Assembly (NCBI GenBank): GCA_007127665.1
Contig: SKYY01000023.1
Span: 1-12,826 of the forward strand
Length of the DNA: 12,826 nt
Direction of reading: 5' to 3'
Origin: Balneolales bacterium
Lineage (GTDB): Bacteria; Bacteroidota; Rhodothermia; Balneolales; Natronogracilivirgulaceae
In this document: piece after piece, positions 1 through 7,649 of the stretch
Position numbering within the stretch: the stretch's first letter is position 1
Layout: each line of letters begins with the position of its first letter
Notes under the pieces: generated by a model
Seen by the model: only the letters and a program-made list of their open reading frames with translations
What the model was told of the DNA's origin: nothing
The model's database searches: none
Made by a program: the position numbers and the translations under genes

Positions 1-437
1 AAATCACCGTAATCCGGATTCCAGTGTACACTTTTGATGCGAAAGCCATATTTGAAGCCGACTACGATCATTCCGGGATAGAGTGCGGGAAAGGTGTCAT
101 ACTGCATTTCCCTGAAGCCGAGTAGTATGGCGTCTTGTATCATGGCATCCATGAGCATCTTTGACACACCACGTTTTCTGAAAGCGGGGTCGGTAGCACT
201 TTTTGCGGAATACAAAACGCGTCTGTTCAAAGCGTATCCGATTTTAAAACCGGCCAGGCGCCCGTTGCAGTGTGCGGTGAGAAAGAAGAGCGGTTCATGA
301 TCCAGACGGTTGATAAGCCGATCCTCCCGGAATACGCGGCGATTTAGATCCAGGACGGCATCCAGATGATCAAAACTGTCACGCAGCACTGTGATATCCC
401 CGATTCGGTTTCCTCTATGTGATACTTTTTCTTCCAT
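1..437 (-). CDS. GNAT-family N-acetyltransferase, partial (C-terminus beyond window)
   Basis: An open frame runs on the minus strand from an ATG at 437-435 to base 1 without a stop, giving about 145 residues before the window edge cuts it. The N-terminus starts MEEKVSHRGN. Around residues 80-95 the protein reads SATDPAFRKRGVSKMLMDAM, which fits GNAT motif A: a beta-strand, then the R/Q-x-x-G-x-G/A acetyl-CoA pyrophosphate-binding loop (here RKRGVS), then a helix. Downstream, GFREMQYDTFPALYPGMIVV resembles the following strand and helix of the fold, then FKYGFR, a common GNAT element. The next in-frame stop upstream is near 498-500, with no other ATG between, so 437 is the likely start. No Shine-Dalgarno motif is visible. 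The gene is transcribed away from nadE. The acyl acceptor cannot be told from sequence; family membership is fairly safe, the substrate unknown. Confidence 0.8.
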   Translation of the reverse strand, partial: MEEKVSHRGNRIGDITVLRDSFDHLDAVLDLNRRVFREDRLINRLDHEPLFFLTAHCNGRLAGFKIGYALNRRVLYSAKSATDPAFRKRGVSKMLMDAMIQDAILLGFREMQYDTFPALYPGMIVVGFKYGFRIKSVHWNPDYGD

Positions 438-602
438 GTATTTTGACCGTTGTGGGATCAGCGGTATTTTTGAACGGGAACAATCAGCGAAGTGTTTTAC
501 GCAACGTTATCCAAATATAATAGCAGTTCCCCAAAAATGCGCGGTTCAGCTGCGTGAAAACCGGCATAGCACCAATCAGACCAGCCACAGATGCGGAGAG
601 AT
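438..602. promoter_or_regulatory. Divergent intergenic region with overlapping candidate promoter elements
   Basis: This spacer lies between the minus-strand acetyltransferase and plus-strand nadE, so it should hold promoters for both. On the plus strand there is an exact TATAAT at 516-521, about 80 bases before the nadE start, but no good -35 box at the normal distance. On the minus strand bases 512-519 read TATATTTG, a perfect match to the Bacteroidota -7 consensus TAnnTTTG, about 75 bases before the acetyltransferase ATG; a matching TTTG -33 box at the usual spacing was not found. The two elements share bases, so only one may be real. No hairpin terminator or RNA gene was seen here. Confidence 0.35.
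595..598 (+). promoter_or_regulatory. Shine-Dalgarno-like GGAG before nadE
   Basis: GGAG lies four bases upstream of the ATG at 603. It is the only purine-rich SD-like core close to a start in this window. It supports 603 over the in-frame ATG at 591, which would place this motif inside the coding region. The spacing is short, so the site may be weak. Confidence 0.4.
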
Positions 603-2426
603 ATGAACATCCGGATTCAGCAAATCAATGTTACCGTGGGTGATATCCCTGGAAACGGAGCGCTTGTACGCAACGCGCTAGAGGAGGCGGAAGGTGACGG
701 AGTGGACCTGCTTGTCCTGCCCGAGCTGGTGACCTGTGGCTATCCGCCCATGGACCTTCTGGAGCGCAGATCCTTCCAGAACGCGTTATTTGCATTGAAT
801 GAGCGCCTTATCCATGCGACAGGTAACACCGCGCTGCTTTTCGGGAGTATCGGCCGGAACACAGCGCCGCAAGGCCGGCCGATCTATAACATCGCGATTC
901 TTGCCCATCAGGGGAAGGTGGTGGACGTGGTCCGCAAAACCCTGCTTCCCACCTACGATGTCTTTGACGAGTTCCGGTATTTTGAGCCGAACAAGGAGAT
1001 CCATGTGACCGAATGGGCCGGCAGAAAATGGGGAATCACCATTTGTGAGGACATCTGGAACAACCAGAACGAGTACAACTACCATACCTACGATATTGAG
1101 CCGGCTCACGAATTGCGAAAACAGGGAGCCGAGGTCCTGATCAATATTTCAGCTTCGCCCTTCACACGTCGCAAGCCAGAGATGCGCGAGGATATGCTGC
1201 AACGCCACGCCCGAAGGCTCGGTATTCCGGTAATCTACTCCAACCAGATTGGAGCCAACACGGAACTTGTTTTTGACGGTATCAGCTCGGTGATATCGGC
1301 GGATGGCGAGGTGCTGATGCGGCTGGCAACGCTGGAAGAGGACCGTGGGGATATCCGCTGGCCGGAATCGGGGCCGCCGGTGCCCTTGGACAGCGAATCT
1401 GCCTCCAACAGCAAATCTGCCTCGGACAGCGAATCTGTCTCCAAAAACGCATCCACTTCAGAAACCGCAGATACCTCGGACAGCACAGCGGCATCAAAGA
1501 CCCCCTCCGGCGAAGCGCTGTCGACAGACACTACAAGTCAGACTCACAAGTTGGTACCGTTTCCGGGAACCGAGGAGCGGATTTTCAAGGCACTGGTACT
1601 CGGCCTGCGAGACTATGTATCAAAAAGCGGTATGTCCGGACGCGTGGTTCTGGGCCTGAGCGGCGGTATCGATTCAGCACTGACAGCCGTAATCGCAAAA
1701 GAAGCCCTTGGTCCGGAACAGGTACTGGGCATCACCATGCCATCCCAATATTCTTCAAAGGGAAGTGTCACCGATTCGGAAAAACTTGCCGGGAACCTTG
1801 GAATCCGGATATACAACCTGCCAATAACATCCATTTACGAGTCATTTCTTCATGCACTTGCTCCTGTTTTCGTTGATGTGGAATTTGATGTAGCCGAGGA
1901 GAACATCCAGAGCAGGAGCCGTGGTGCCTTGCTTATGGCCGTATCCAACAAATTCGGGCACATGCTGCTCAATACCGGTAACAAATCAGAACTGGCGGTC
2001 GGATACTGCACGCTCTACGGGGATATGGCCGGGGGGCTTTCGATACTTTCGGATGTCTATAAAACCGAGGTTTTCAGGGTATCGCGCTGGTTGAATGAGT
2101 CTTATTTCCAAAAAGAGGTAATTCCCTCAAGTACCATCGAGAAACCGCCTAGTGCCGAATTGCGGCCGGATCAGAAAGACACCGACTCGCTGCCTGATTA
2201 TCACATACTTGACGGTATCCTTAAATCCTATATTGAGGATCTGCTCCCGGCAGAGGCTATTGTCGAAGCCGGTTATCCCGCAGATCAGGTGCGGGATGTG
2301 ATCCGGATGGTTGATCGCAACGAATATAAGCGGAGACAGGCGGCACCGGGGTTAAGGGTCAGTTCCAAGGCGTTTGGATTTGGCCGCCGGCTGCCTATTG
2401 TTCAGCGCTGGACAGAAATGAGGTAA
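603..2426 (+). CDS. nadE: Glutamine-dependent NAD+ synthetase with Ser/Thr-rich interdomain linker
   Basis: The enzyme makes NAD+ from nicotinic acid adenine dinucleotide and ATP in the cytoplasm, using ammonia released from glutamine, as the last step of NAD biosynthesis. The protein is 607 residues from the ATG at 603, where MNIRIQQINVTVGDIPGN matches the usual N-terminus of the family; the ATG at 591 would add four residues. Residues 1 to about 255 form a nitrilase-type glutaminase domain with the Glu-Lys-Cys triad visible: E41 (LPEL), K112 (VRKTLLP) and C148 (ICEDIW). Residues about 325-607 form the synthetase domain with the ATP-pyrophosphatase loop SGGIDS at 353-358. Between them, residues 263-316 are a low-complexity Ser/Thr-rich segment with a tandem repeat, absent from typical members and making the protein somewhat long. 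No terminator is evident after the stop. Function is clear; only the linker is odd. Confidence 0.95.
   Translation: MNIRIQQINVTVGDIPGNGALVRNALEEAEGDGVDLLVLPELVTCGYPPMDLLERRSFQNALFALNERLIHATGNTALLFGSIGRNTAPQGRPIYNIAILAHQGKVVDVVRKTLLPTYDVFDEFRYFEPNKEIHVTEWAGRKWGITICEDIWNNQNEYNYHTYDIEPAHELRKQGAEVLINISASPFTRRKPEMREDMLQRHARRLGIPVIYSNQIGANTELVFDGISSVISADGEVLMRLATLEEDRGDIRWPESGPPVPLDSESASNSKSASDSESVSKNASTSETADTSDSTAASKTPSGEALSTDTTSQTHKLVPFPGTEERIFKALVLGLRDYVSKSGMSGRVVLGLSGGIDSALTAVIAKEALGPEQVLGITMPSQYSSKGSVTDSEKLAGNLGIRIYNLPITSIYESFLHALAPVFVDVEFDVAEENIQSRSRGALLMAVSNKFGHMLLNTGNKSELAVGYCTLYGDMAGGLSILSDVYKTEVFRVSRWLNESYFQKEVIPSSTIEKPPSAELRPDQKDTDSLPDYHILDGILKSYIEDLLPAEAIVEAGYPADQVRDVIRMVDRNEYKRRQAAPGLRVSSKAFGFGRRLPIVQRWTEMR
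1389..1460 (+). repeat. In-frame 18-bp tandem repeat within nadE
   Basis: Three 18-base units lie end to end at 1389-1406, 1407-1424 and 1425-1442, encoding DSESAS, NSKSAS and DSESVS. They differ from each other by only a few bases. A fourth, degenerate unit at 1443-1460 encodes KNASTS. Because the unit is a multiple of three, gain or loss of copies keeps the frame. The repeats lie wholly in the linker between the glutaminase and synthetase domains, and the Ser/Thr-rich composition continues to about 1550. Confidence 0.85.
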
Positions 2427-2436
2427 CAGCTATAAG

Positions 2437-2474
2437 TTCTTTCGATTGTCACACATTTACTGTAATTTAACAAG
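2437..2474 (+). promoter_or_regulatory. Candidate promoter upstream of the lytic transglycosylase gene
   Basis: The 128-base spacer between nadE and the next gene is the only gap of promoter size on this strand before 11590. It contains TTGTCA at 2446-2451 (one mismatch to the sigma-70 -35 box), with only weak -10 candidates at normal spacing. It also contains TTTC at 2440-2443, then 19 bases, then TAATTTAA at 2463-2470, which matches six of eight positions of the Bacteroidota -7 element. The match is modest. This is a placement by context rather than a firm motif call. Confidence 0.3.
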
Positions 2475-2554
2475 ATGTGTCCGGCAGCATTGTATCTGCT
2501 GTGTTCGCTTCCACAAATACGTTCATCCATCCGGGTTCCATAACGCAGAATAAC

Positions 2555-4573
2555 ATGATTTTCAGAGTATTGTTGACGGTATGTGCTGTCATCCTTGTAT
2601 CCGGGCCTTTATTTGCCCAGGAACGTGCAAGAAGCATAGAATTCCAAACCGTGGAACCGCTAATGCTTCATGTAAACCGCGCTGAATTTGTGCAAAGTCC
2701 CTTTTTCGATCATTCAGAGTCGTATTACCCTCCTTCGATACACCCGGAGCTGACGGAGATGAATAATGAGCGCACCGCTCTGCCGACGGAGCTGCTTCAG
2801 CGGCTTGCATACATCTACCGGGTCCATCTGCTCTCTATGGAAGCGCAGATCAATGATGATCCGGTTACTGCCGAGGATTATATCACCGATGCCCTTCATG
2901 CCATTCAGACCTTGCTGGATGAACACCCAGAAATCCGCAATAGCCGTCAGTTTGCCGAACTCTACCGCACGGTAATGACGGAATACCAGGAGTTCTATGG
3001 CATTACGGATTCGATCGTTGATGTTCAGGGTGAAATATTCGAGGTTCACCGGGAACTGATGATGGCAGAGCAGGAGGATTGGTTCGACAAGCAGATGTTC
3101 GTACTTCCGGAAAACCTGGAGATAGGAAAAACGCAAGTCCCTCTTATACGAAACCAGCAGGTGAACAATCACATTGCCTATCTTACAGTACGCCGTCCGG
3201 AGATCATGGAGCGCTGGCTTGAGCGTTCGGCCCGCTACTTTCCGATGATGAGGGAAATATTCCGGGAAGAGAATGTCCCGGAAGAGCTTGTGCATCTCGC
3301 CATGATAGAAAGCGGACTGGTTCCAACGGCACGCTCCCACGCACGTGCCGTAGGGATGTGGCAGTTTATTTATGCCACCGGTTCCGTTTACGGGCTGGAA
3401 GTGAACTGGTGGATTGATGAGCGGCGCGACCCGGTGAAAGCGACACGCGCAGCTGCCCGCCACCTGCGCGATCTGCATGAATACTGGAATGGAGACTGGC
3501 ATCTGGCGCTAGCAAACTACAATGTAAGTACCAGACGCATGCTCAGTTCGGTCAGGCGCGCCGGCGGTGTCCGCAATTACTGGGAAATCTATCCCTTCCT
3601 GCCCAGAGAAACCCGGGGGTACGTGCCGGGATTCATAGCCGCCACGCTGGTAGCCATGAACCCGGAAGATTTTGGATTTGAAAAACACTATGATGTCGAG
3701 CCCTATGCATTTGACATTGTGGAAATTCAGGGGTCGGTGGATTTGAGTATCCTTGCCGAATGCGCAGGGATCACCACACAAGAGCTGCGGTACCTGAATC
3801 CGGAACTGCTCCGCTGGGCAACCCCGCCGGGGAACAATCCCTACCCGCTGAAAATACCGAAAGGATCAAAAGAGGCCTTCATGCTGGCTTACAAGGAAAT
3901 CCCTGAGGAGAAACGAATTAATAACATCGTGATTCACAGCGTGAGGAGAGGAGAAACCCTGGGCGTAATCGCGAACAGGTACGGTACAACGGTACGCGCT
4001 CTGTATCAGGCAAATGAGGGTCTTAGCAGTATCATTCATCCCGGACAGGAACTGGTTATACCCGTACCTGGTGGAAGCAACATTGCCATACGCTCCGATG
4101 AACCGTCACGGGCTCAGACAGCGCGGCTGCGTGCGGCATCACAGGCTCCCTCAGCCAATCGGCCCGCCAATTCTGCCGCTGTCACCTACGTGGTAAAATC
4201 CGGAGATACAGTTGGCCATATTGCAGAATGGTTTGACACCCAGGCGTGGCGCGTACGCTCGTGGAACAATATCGGCAACCTGATTCGTCCCGGACAGCGT
4301 CTTACTATTTATGTGCCGGCGCATCTGCGCGATCAGTATGCCCAGCTTACCAACATGAGTCGGGCTGAGCGCAACAGCTTCTCTGTTTCATCTGCTTCCA
4401 CAAGAGTAGCCGTCAGCGGCGACGGAGACTACCGGGTCTACACTGTTAGGCCCAACGACAATCTTTCAGTGATCGCTCGCAGTTTCAACACCACTGTTCA
4501 GGCCATTCAGAGCCTCAACAACCTTCAATCAACAAGAATCTACGTAGGACAGACGTTACAAATTCCTAACTGA
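2555..4573 (+). CDS. MltD-like lytic transglycosylase with three LysM domains
   Basis: Likely a periplasmic or outer-membrane-associated peptidoglycan lyase that cleaves MurNAc-GlcNAc bonds with 1,6-anhydro ends. From the ATG at 2555 it is 672 residues, beginning with a clean signal peptide (MIFRVLLTVCAVILVSGPLFA, cut near A21). An upstream in-frame GTG at 2477 would bury this signal, so 2555 is preferred. Residues about 150-225 carry the MltD pre-domain (VPLIRNQQVNNHIAYLTVRR, then a WLERSARYFP segment). The GH23 SLT domain spans about 225-375, with catalytic E252 in AMIESGL and the GMWQF signature. LysM repeats lie near residues 459-504, 543-588 and 628-672, each with the GDT/GET-type start and an xPGQ or VGQ end; they bind glycan strands. 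A LysM-like remnant may sit near 395-440. The usual AYNxG active-site motif reads NYNVST (321-326). No Shine-Dalgarno is seen. The ctpA-like protease gene follows after 40 bases. Confidence 0.9.
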   Translation: MIFRVLLTVCAVILVSGPLFAQERARSIEFQTVEPLMLHVNRAEFVQSPFFDHSESYYPPSIHPELTEMNNERTALPTELLQRLAYIYRVHLLSMEAQINDDPVTAEDYITDALHAIQTLLDEHPEIRNSRQFAELYRTVMTEYQEFYGITDSIVDVQGEIFEVHRELMMAEQEDWFDKQMFVLPENLEIGKTQVPLIRNQQVNNHIAYLTVRRPEIMERWLERSARYFPMMREIFREENVPEELVHLAMIESGLVPTARSHARAVGMWQFIYATGSVYGLEVNWWIDERRDPVKATRAAARHLRDLHEYWNGDWHLALANYNVSTRRMLSSVRRAGGVRNYWEIYPFLPRETRGYVPGFIAATLVAMNPEDFGFEKHYDVEPYAFDIVEIQGSVDLSILAECAGITTQELRYLNPELLRWATPPGNNPYPLKIPKGSKEAFMLAYKEIPEEKRINNIVIHSVRRGETLGVIANRYGTTVRALYQANEGLSSIIHPGQELVIPVPGGSNIAIRSDEPSRAQTARLRAASQAPSANRPANSAAVTYVVKSGDTVGHIAEWFDTQAWRVRSWNNIGNLIRPGQRLTIYVPAHLRDQYAQLTNMSRAERNSFSVSSASTRVAVSGDGDYRVYTVRPNDNLSVIARSFNTTVQAIQSLNNLQSTRIYVGQTLQIPN

Positions 4574-4613
4574 TGTATGTTTCGTTTCACCATGACGCCT
4601 GTCTTTGATCCAT

Positions 4614-6260
4614 ATGCATTTTAACCCACGTTTTGTTCTTATCATGCTGGTTGTGGCAGGTATTGCTGCCACTGGGTTTATCCTGCGCCCGGATCCGTAT
4701 TTTCTGATCCAGAAAAACTTCAGGATATTCAGCGAAGTTTTCGAAAAAGTCTCCGATTCCTACATTGAAGAGGTAAATCCGGAAAAACTTATCCGAACTG
4801 GCATTGACGCCATGCTGAGTGAACTGGATCCCTACACCGTGTTGATAGACGAGACTGGCAGCAGGCAAATGGACATCGTCACAACCGGTCAGTATGCCGG
4901 TGTCGGCCTTGAGGTTGGTGCCCGCGGCGGACAGCTTGTCGTTATAGCACCCATTGAGGGTTACTCTGCAGAACGGCGTGGCGTCCGTGCAGGCGATATC
5001 ATCAAAAAAGTAGATGACATCGATGTCACAAAAATGACGACAGAGGATTTGCAGAGTCTGCTGCGAGGTGACCCCGGAACCTCGGTGGTTATCACCATCC
5101 TAAGGTACGGTATCGAAGAATTGCTGGATTTTGAACTGACCCGGGAGACCATTGAGGTCAAAAACGTAACCTATTACGGGTTGCTTGAATCCGAATCGCG
5201 TGTTGGCTATATCCTTTTGAGAAGATTCGCGCAAAATGCCGCCGAGGAAGTTCGGGAGGCGATCCTGGATCTGCAGGGAGATCAGCCTCTCGACGGCCTG
5301 ATTCTCGACCTCCGGAATAATCCGGGTGGTTTGCTGGACGAAGCCGTCAAGATTATTGACAAGTTTGTCCCTCCCGGAGAACAGGTCGTCTGGACCGAAG
5401 GACGTATGTCCCGCGCAAACCAGCAGTACGAGACGTCTGAAGAGCCGGTTTACCCCGAGGGCCCGCTTGTGGTGCTCCAGAACAGCGGGAGTGCCAGTGC
5501 CTCTGAAATTGTCAGCGGAGCGTTGCAGGATCTGGACCGTGCCGTGGTGGTTGGAGACCGGAGTTTCGGTAAAGGCCTGGTACAGATCGTTCAGCCGCTA
5601 TCCTACAACATGTCACTGAAAATCACTACTTCCAAGTACTATATTCCCAGCGGCCGGTCAATTCAGACCACACCCTACCTCACCAGTGAGGAAGCCATGG
5701 CTATGGATGAGGTCCCTGACTCGCTTCGCACCCGGCATACTACCCGTGGCGGCCGTACTGTCTTTGAGGGAATCGGCATAGAACCCGATCTGATCGTTCC
5801 CCAGCGCTCGCACAGCATGCTGGAAATTGCCCTCTTGCAGAACAGTCACTATTTTTTCTTCGCCAATGAATACACTGCCGGTCTGGATGACCTGGATCCA
5901 CAACTCGGTCCGGATGATTACTTTGAGATTTTCCTTGAGTACCTGGAAGAACGGGGATTCGAGTACACTACTCGTGCCGAACGACATCTTGATCGATTTA
6001 AGGAGTCCCTTGACCCGTATGTCATGGAAACCTCGACAGATCACGTGAATGTGATGCAGGAACTGGTGGCCCTGGAAAAGAAGCGGGAAGAGGAACGATA
6101 TTCTGAGTATATAAAAAGAGAACTTTATCTCGAGCTGGTTTCCCGGTTCAATGGCAGCCGCGGAAAGATGAAAGAACAATTAAAAACAGATGATGCAGCT
6201 CTAAAAGGTGTTGCAATTATTGAAAACCGGGAAAGATATCTTTCCATACTGGAACCCTGA
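4614..6260 (+). CDS. S41 carboxy-terminal processing protease (CtpA/Prc type)
   Basis: A membrane-anchored serine protease facing the periplasm. The family trims or degrades exported proteins by recognising their C-termini. The ATG at 4614 gives 548 residues; an in-frame TTG at 4605 is possible but less likely. Residues 7-23 are a hydrophobic anchor or uncleaved signal. A helical segment follows (to about 90), then a PDZ domain (about 94-166, with YAGVGLEV and ERRGVRAGDII). The S41 peptidase domain spans about 195-360, with substrate-pocket residues in LDLRNNPGGL, nucleophile S295 in SGSASASE, general base K320 in SFGKG, and Q324. The 25-residue Ser-Lys spacing matches E. coli Prc and B. subtilis CtpB. 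The C-terminal region, about 190 residues, is mostly helical and charged, and I recognise no domain in it. Its neighbour, a peptidoglycan lyase, may be a substrate; that is inference from known CtpA/Prc control of wall hydrolases. Confidence 0.92.
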   Translation: MHFNPRFVLIMLVVAGIAATGFILRPDPYFLIQKNFRIFSEVFEKVSDSYIEEVNPEKLIRTGIDAMLSELDPYTVLIDETGSRQMDIVTTGQYAGVGLEVGARGGQLVVIAPIEGYSAERRGVRAGDIIKKVDDIDVTKMTTEDLQSLLRGDPGTSVVITILRYGIEELLDFELTRETIEVKNVTYYGLLESESRVGYILLRRFAQNAAEEVREAILDLQGDQPLDGLILDLRNNPGGLLDEAVKIIDKFVPPGEQVVWTEGRMSRANQQYETSEEPVYPEGPLVVLQNSGSASASEIVSGALQDLDRAVVVGDRSFGKGLVQIVQPLSYNMSLKITTSKYYIPSGRSIQTTPYLTSEEAMAMDEVPDSLRTRHTTRGGRTVFEGIGIEPDLIVPQRSHSMLEIALLQNSHYFFFANEYTAGLDDLDPQLGPDDYFEIFLEYLEERGFEYTTRAERHLDRFKESLDPYVMETSTDHVNVMQELVALEKKREEERYSEYIKRELYLELVSRFNGSRGKMKEQLKTDDAALKGVAIIENRERYLSILEP

Positions 6261-6266
6261 AAAGCA

Positions 6267-7127
6267 TTGCTTAAAGCTGATTTACATATCCATACAACGG
6301 CATCGGACGGAAAACTGACCCCGGTTCAGGTGGTTTCACACGCACTTGGCACCGATCTTGACGTTATTGCCATCACCGACCATGACACACTGGCAGGAAT
6401 TGAAAGCGCAAGAAAAGCTGCTTTGGGGACGCGTCTGCGTATAGTGCCTGGCGTGGAAATCAGCACGCTTTACCATGGACGTGAATGTCATATACTGGCC
6501 TATGCCTTTGAGGAAGTGAGCGTACTCGACAAGCTTCTTTCCGAACAGAAAACAAGAAGGGTTGAACGTGCGCGGAACATCATCCAGAAGCTTAATGCCA
6601 TGGGTTTCAACATCAGCTATGATGAGGTACTTGGCGAAGCCGGCCGTGCATCCATCGGGCGTCCGCACATAGCCCGTGTGATGATAAAAAAGGGATATGC
6701 AGCGGATCCTCAGGAAGTATTTATCCGATATCTGGGGAATGAATCAAGCGCATATCATAAAATCGACTATCCCGATGCTGCGGATGTTATCGAAAAGATC
6801 CACCTTGCCGGAGGGATTGCGATACTAGCCCATCCCGGAAACTCATACAACTTCATAGAAATTAAAGAGTTGAAGGATTTCGGCCTGGATGGGTTGGAAT
6901 GTTATCACTCGTCGCATACAAGTGCTCACAAACGGCGCTATCTGACCTACTGTCAGAGCCATGGCCTGATTGCAACCGGAGGTTCCGATTTTCATGGCAC
7001 CGTTCAGGATTATTACCAGTTCGGGGTGCTTCATATTCCCCTTGAGTCGGACTCACCGCTCCTCCGAAACTCCAGCAACGGAGCCCGCGACCAAACTGAA
7101 ACATATTCACAAACACTATGCAAGTGA
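6267..7127 (+). CDS. PHP-domain phosphoesterase (TrpH/RNase AM-like)
   Basis: A cytoplasmic metal-dependent phosphoesterase of the PHP superfamily, 286 residues. Metal ligands are visible in order: DLHIHT (H7, H9), SDG (D14), ITDHD (D38, H39, D40), PGVEIS (E64), H75 in ECHILAY, H134 in GRPHIA, H189 in ILAHPG, and D241/H243 in GSDFHG. This order matches the YciV/TrpH group, whose studied members hydrolyse 3',5'-nucleoside bisphosphates or trim 5' ends of RNA; other PHP proteins are histidinol phosphatases. The start is a TTG at 6267, because a stop lies just upstream (6258-6260) and the DLHIHT motif begins at residue 5. The gene starts six bases after the protease stop and overlaps ribH by ten bases, so translation is probably coupled. 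The last 25 residues (after about 262) are polar and match nothing I recognise. The true substrate is uncertain. Confidence 0.85.
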   Translation: MLKADLHIHTTASDGKLTPVQVVSHALGTDLDVIAITDHDTLAGIESARKAALGTRLRIVPGVEISTLYHGRECHILAYAFEEVSVLDKLLSEQKTRRVERARNIIQKLNAMGFNISYDEVLGEAGRASIGRPHIARVMIKKGYAADPQEVFIRYLGNESSAYHKIDYPDAADVIEKIHLAGGIAILAHPGNSYNFIEIKELKDFGLDGLECYHSSHTSAHKRRYLTYCQSHGLIATGGSDFHGTVQDYYQFGVLHIPLESDSPLLRNSSNGARDQTETYSQTLCK

Positions 7128-7594
7128 ACAAGATAGAAGGTACTTTCAACGTTAAAGGTGTCAAAGTCGGAATAGTGGTATCCCGATGGAACAGTTTTAT
7201 TACAGAGCGGCTCCTCGAGGGTGCGCTAGACATGCTTAAACGCCACGGGGTTGATGAGTCGCAGATAGATGTCGTATATTGCCCAGGTTCTTTTGAAATT
7301 CCCCTGGTTACCTCCAGGCTGGCCGAAAAAGGCAAACATGATGCAATTATTTGCCTGGGAGTGATTATACGCGGATCCACTCCTCATTTTGATTTCGTTG
7401 CCGGAGCAAGCAGCAGGGGTATAGCCGATGTCATGCTGAAGTACCAGATTCCCGTTGGATTTGGCGTATTGACCACGGACTCTATTGAGCAGGCCATAGA
7501 GCGTGCAGGTACCAAAGCCGGCAACAAAGGAGGAGAAGCCGCAATGACCGTACTCGAAATGATTTCTCTTTCCGGACAAATTGATTCTCTGTAA
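7118..7594 (+). CDS. ribH: 6,7-dimethyl-8-ribityllumazine synthase
   Basis: Cytoplasmic enzyme of riboflavin synthesis. It condenses 5-amino-6-ribitylaminouracil with 3,4-dihydroxy-2-butanone 4-phosphate; members usually assemble as pentamers or icosahedral shells. The 158-residue length is typical. Recognisable motifs: [15 protein letters not shown] (residues 22-36, substrate-contacting aromatic W24), PGSFEIP (56-62), [15 protein letters not shown] (81-95) with the catalytic H90, and [17 protein letters not shown] (115-131) with the phosphate-binding Arg near 129. The ATG at 7118 lies within the end of the PHP gene, consistent with translational coupling. No Shine-Dalgarno is seen. No other rib genes and no FMN riboswitch are present in this window, so the gene is separated from the rest of its pathway, as is common outside the Firmicutes. 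The identification is secure. Confidence 0.96.
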   Translation: MQVNKIEGTFNVKGVKVGIVVSRWNSFITERLLEGALDMLKRHGVDESQIDVVYCPGSFEIPLVTSRLAEKGKHDAIICLGVIIRGSTPHFDFVAGASSRGIADVMLKYQIPVGFGVLTTDSIEQAIERAGTKAGNKGGEAAMTVLEMISLSGQIDSL

Positions 7595-7649
7595 GTTCGG
7601 AACAAGACAGGCACTACCGTTTGTAAACGAATTATTAAACGATTTTTCT

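Noticed and set aside
94..300. Plus-strand open frame at the left edge
   Set aside because: The opposite strand encodes a GNAT protein with intact acetyl-CoA loop, so this is its shadow.
1235..1531. Minus-strand open frame rich in acidic and Ser residues opposite the nadE linker
   Set aside because: It is the antisense reading of the 18-base repeat and has no independent support.
2427..2554. Terminator after nadE
   Set aside because: No GC-rich inverted repeat followed by a T run could be found in this spacer.
2714..3502. Long minus-strand open frame (262 codons) opposite the transglycosylase
   Set aside because: It lies wholly opposite a gene with clear family motifs, and its translation shows no recognisable motif; it is a coding shadow.
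7081..7117. FMN riboswitch upstream of ribH
   Set aside because: The bases before ribH are coding sequence of the PHP gene and show no RFN-type conserved blocks.
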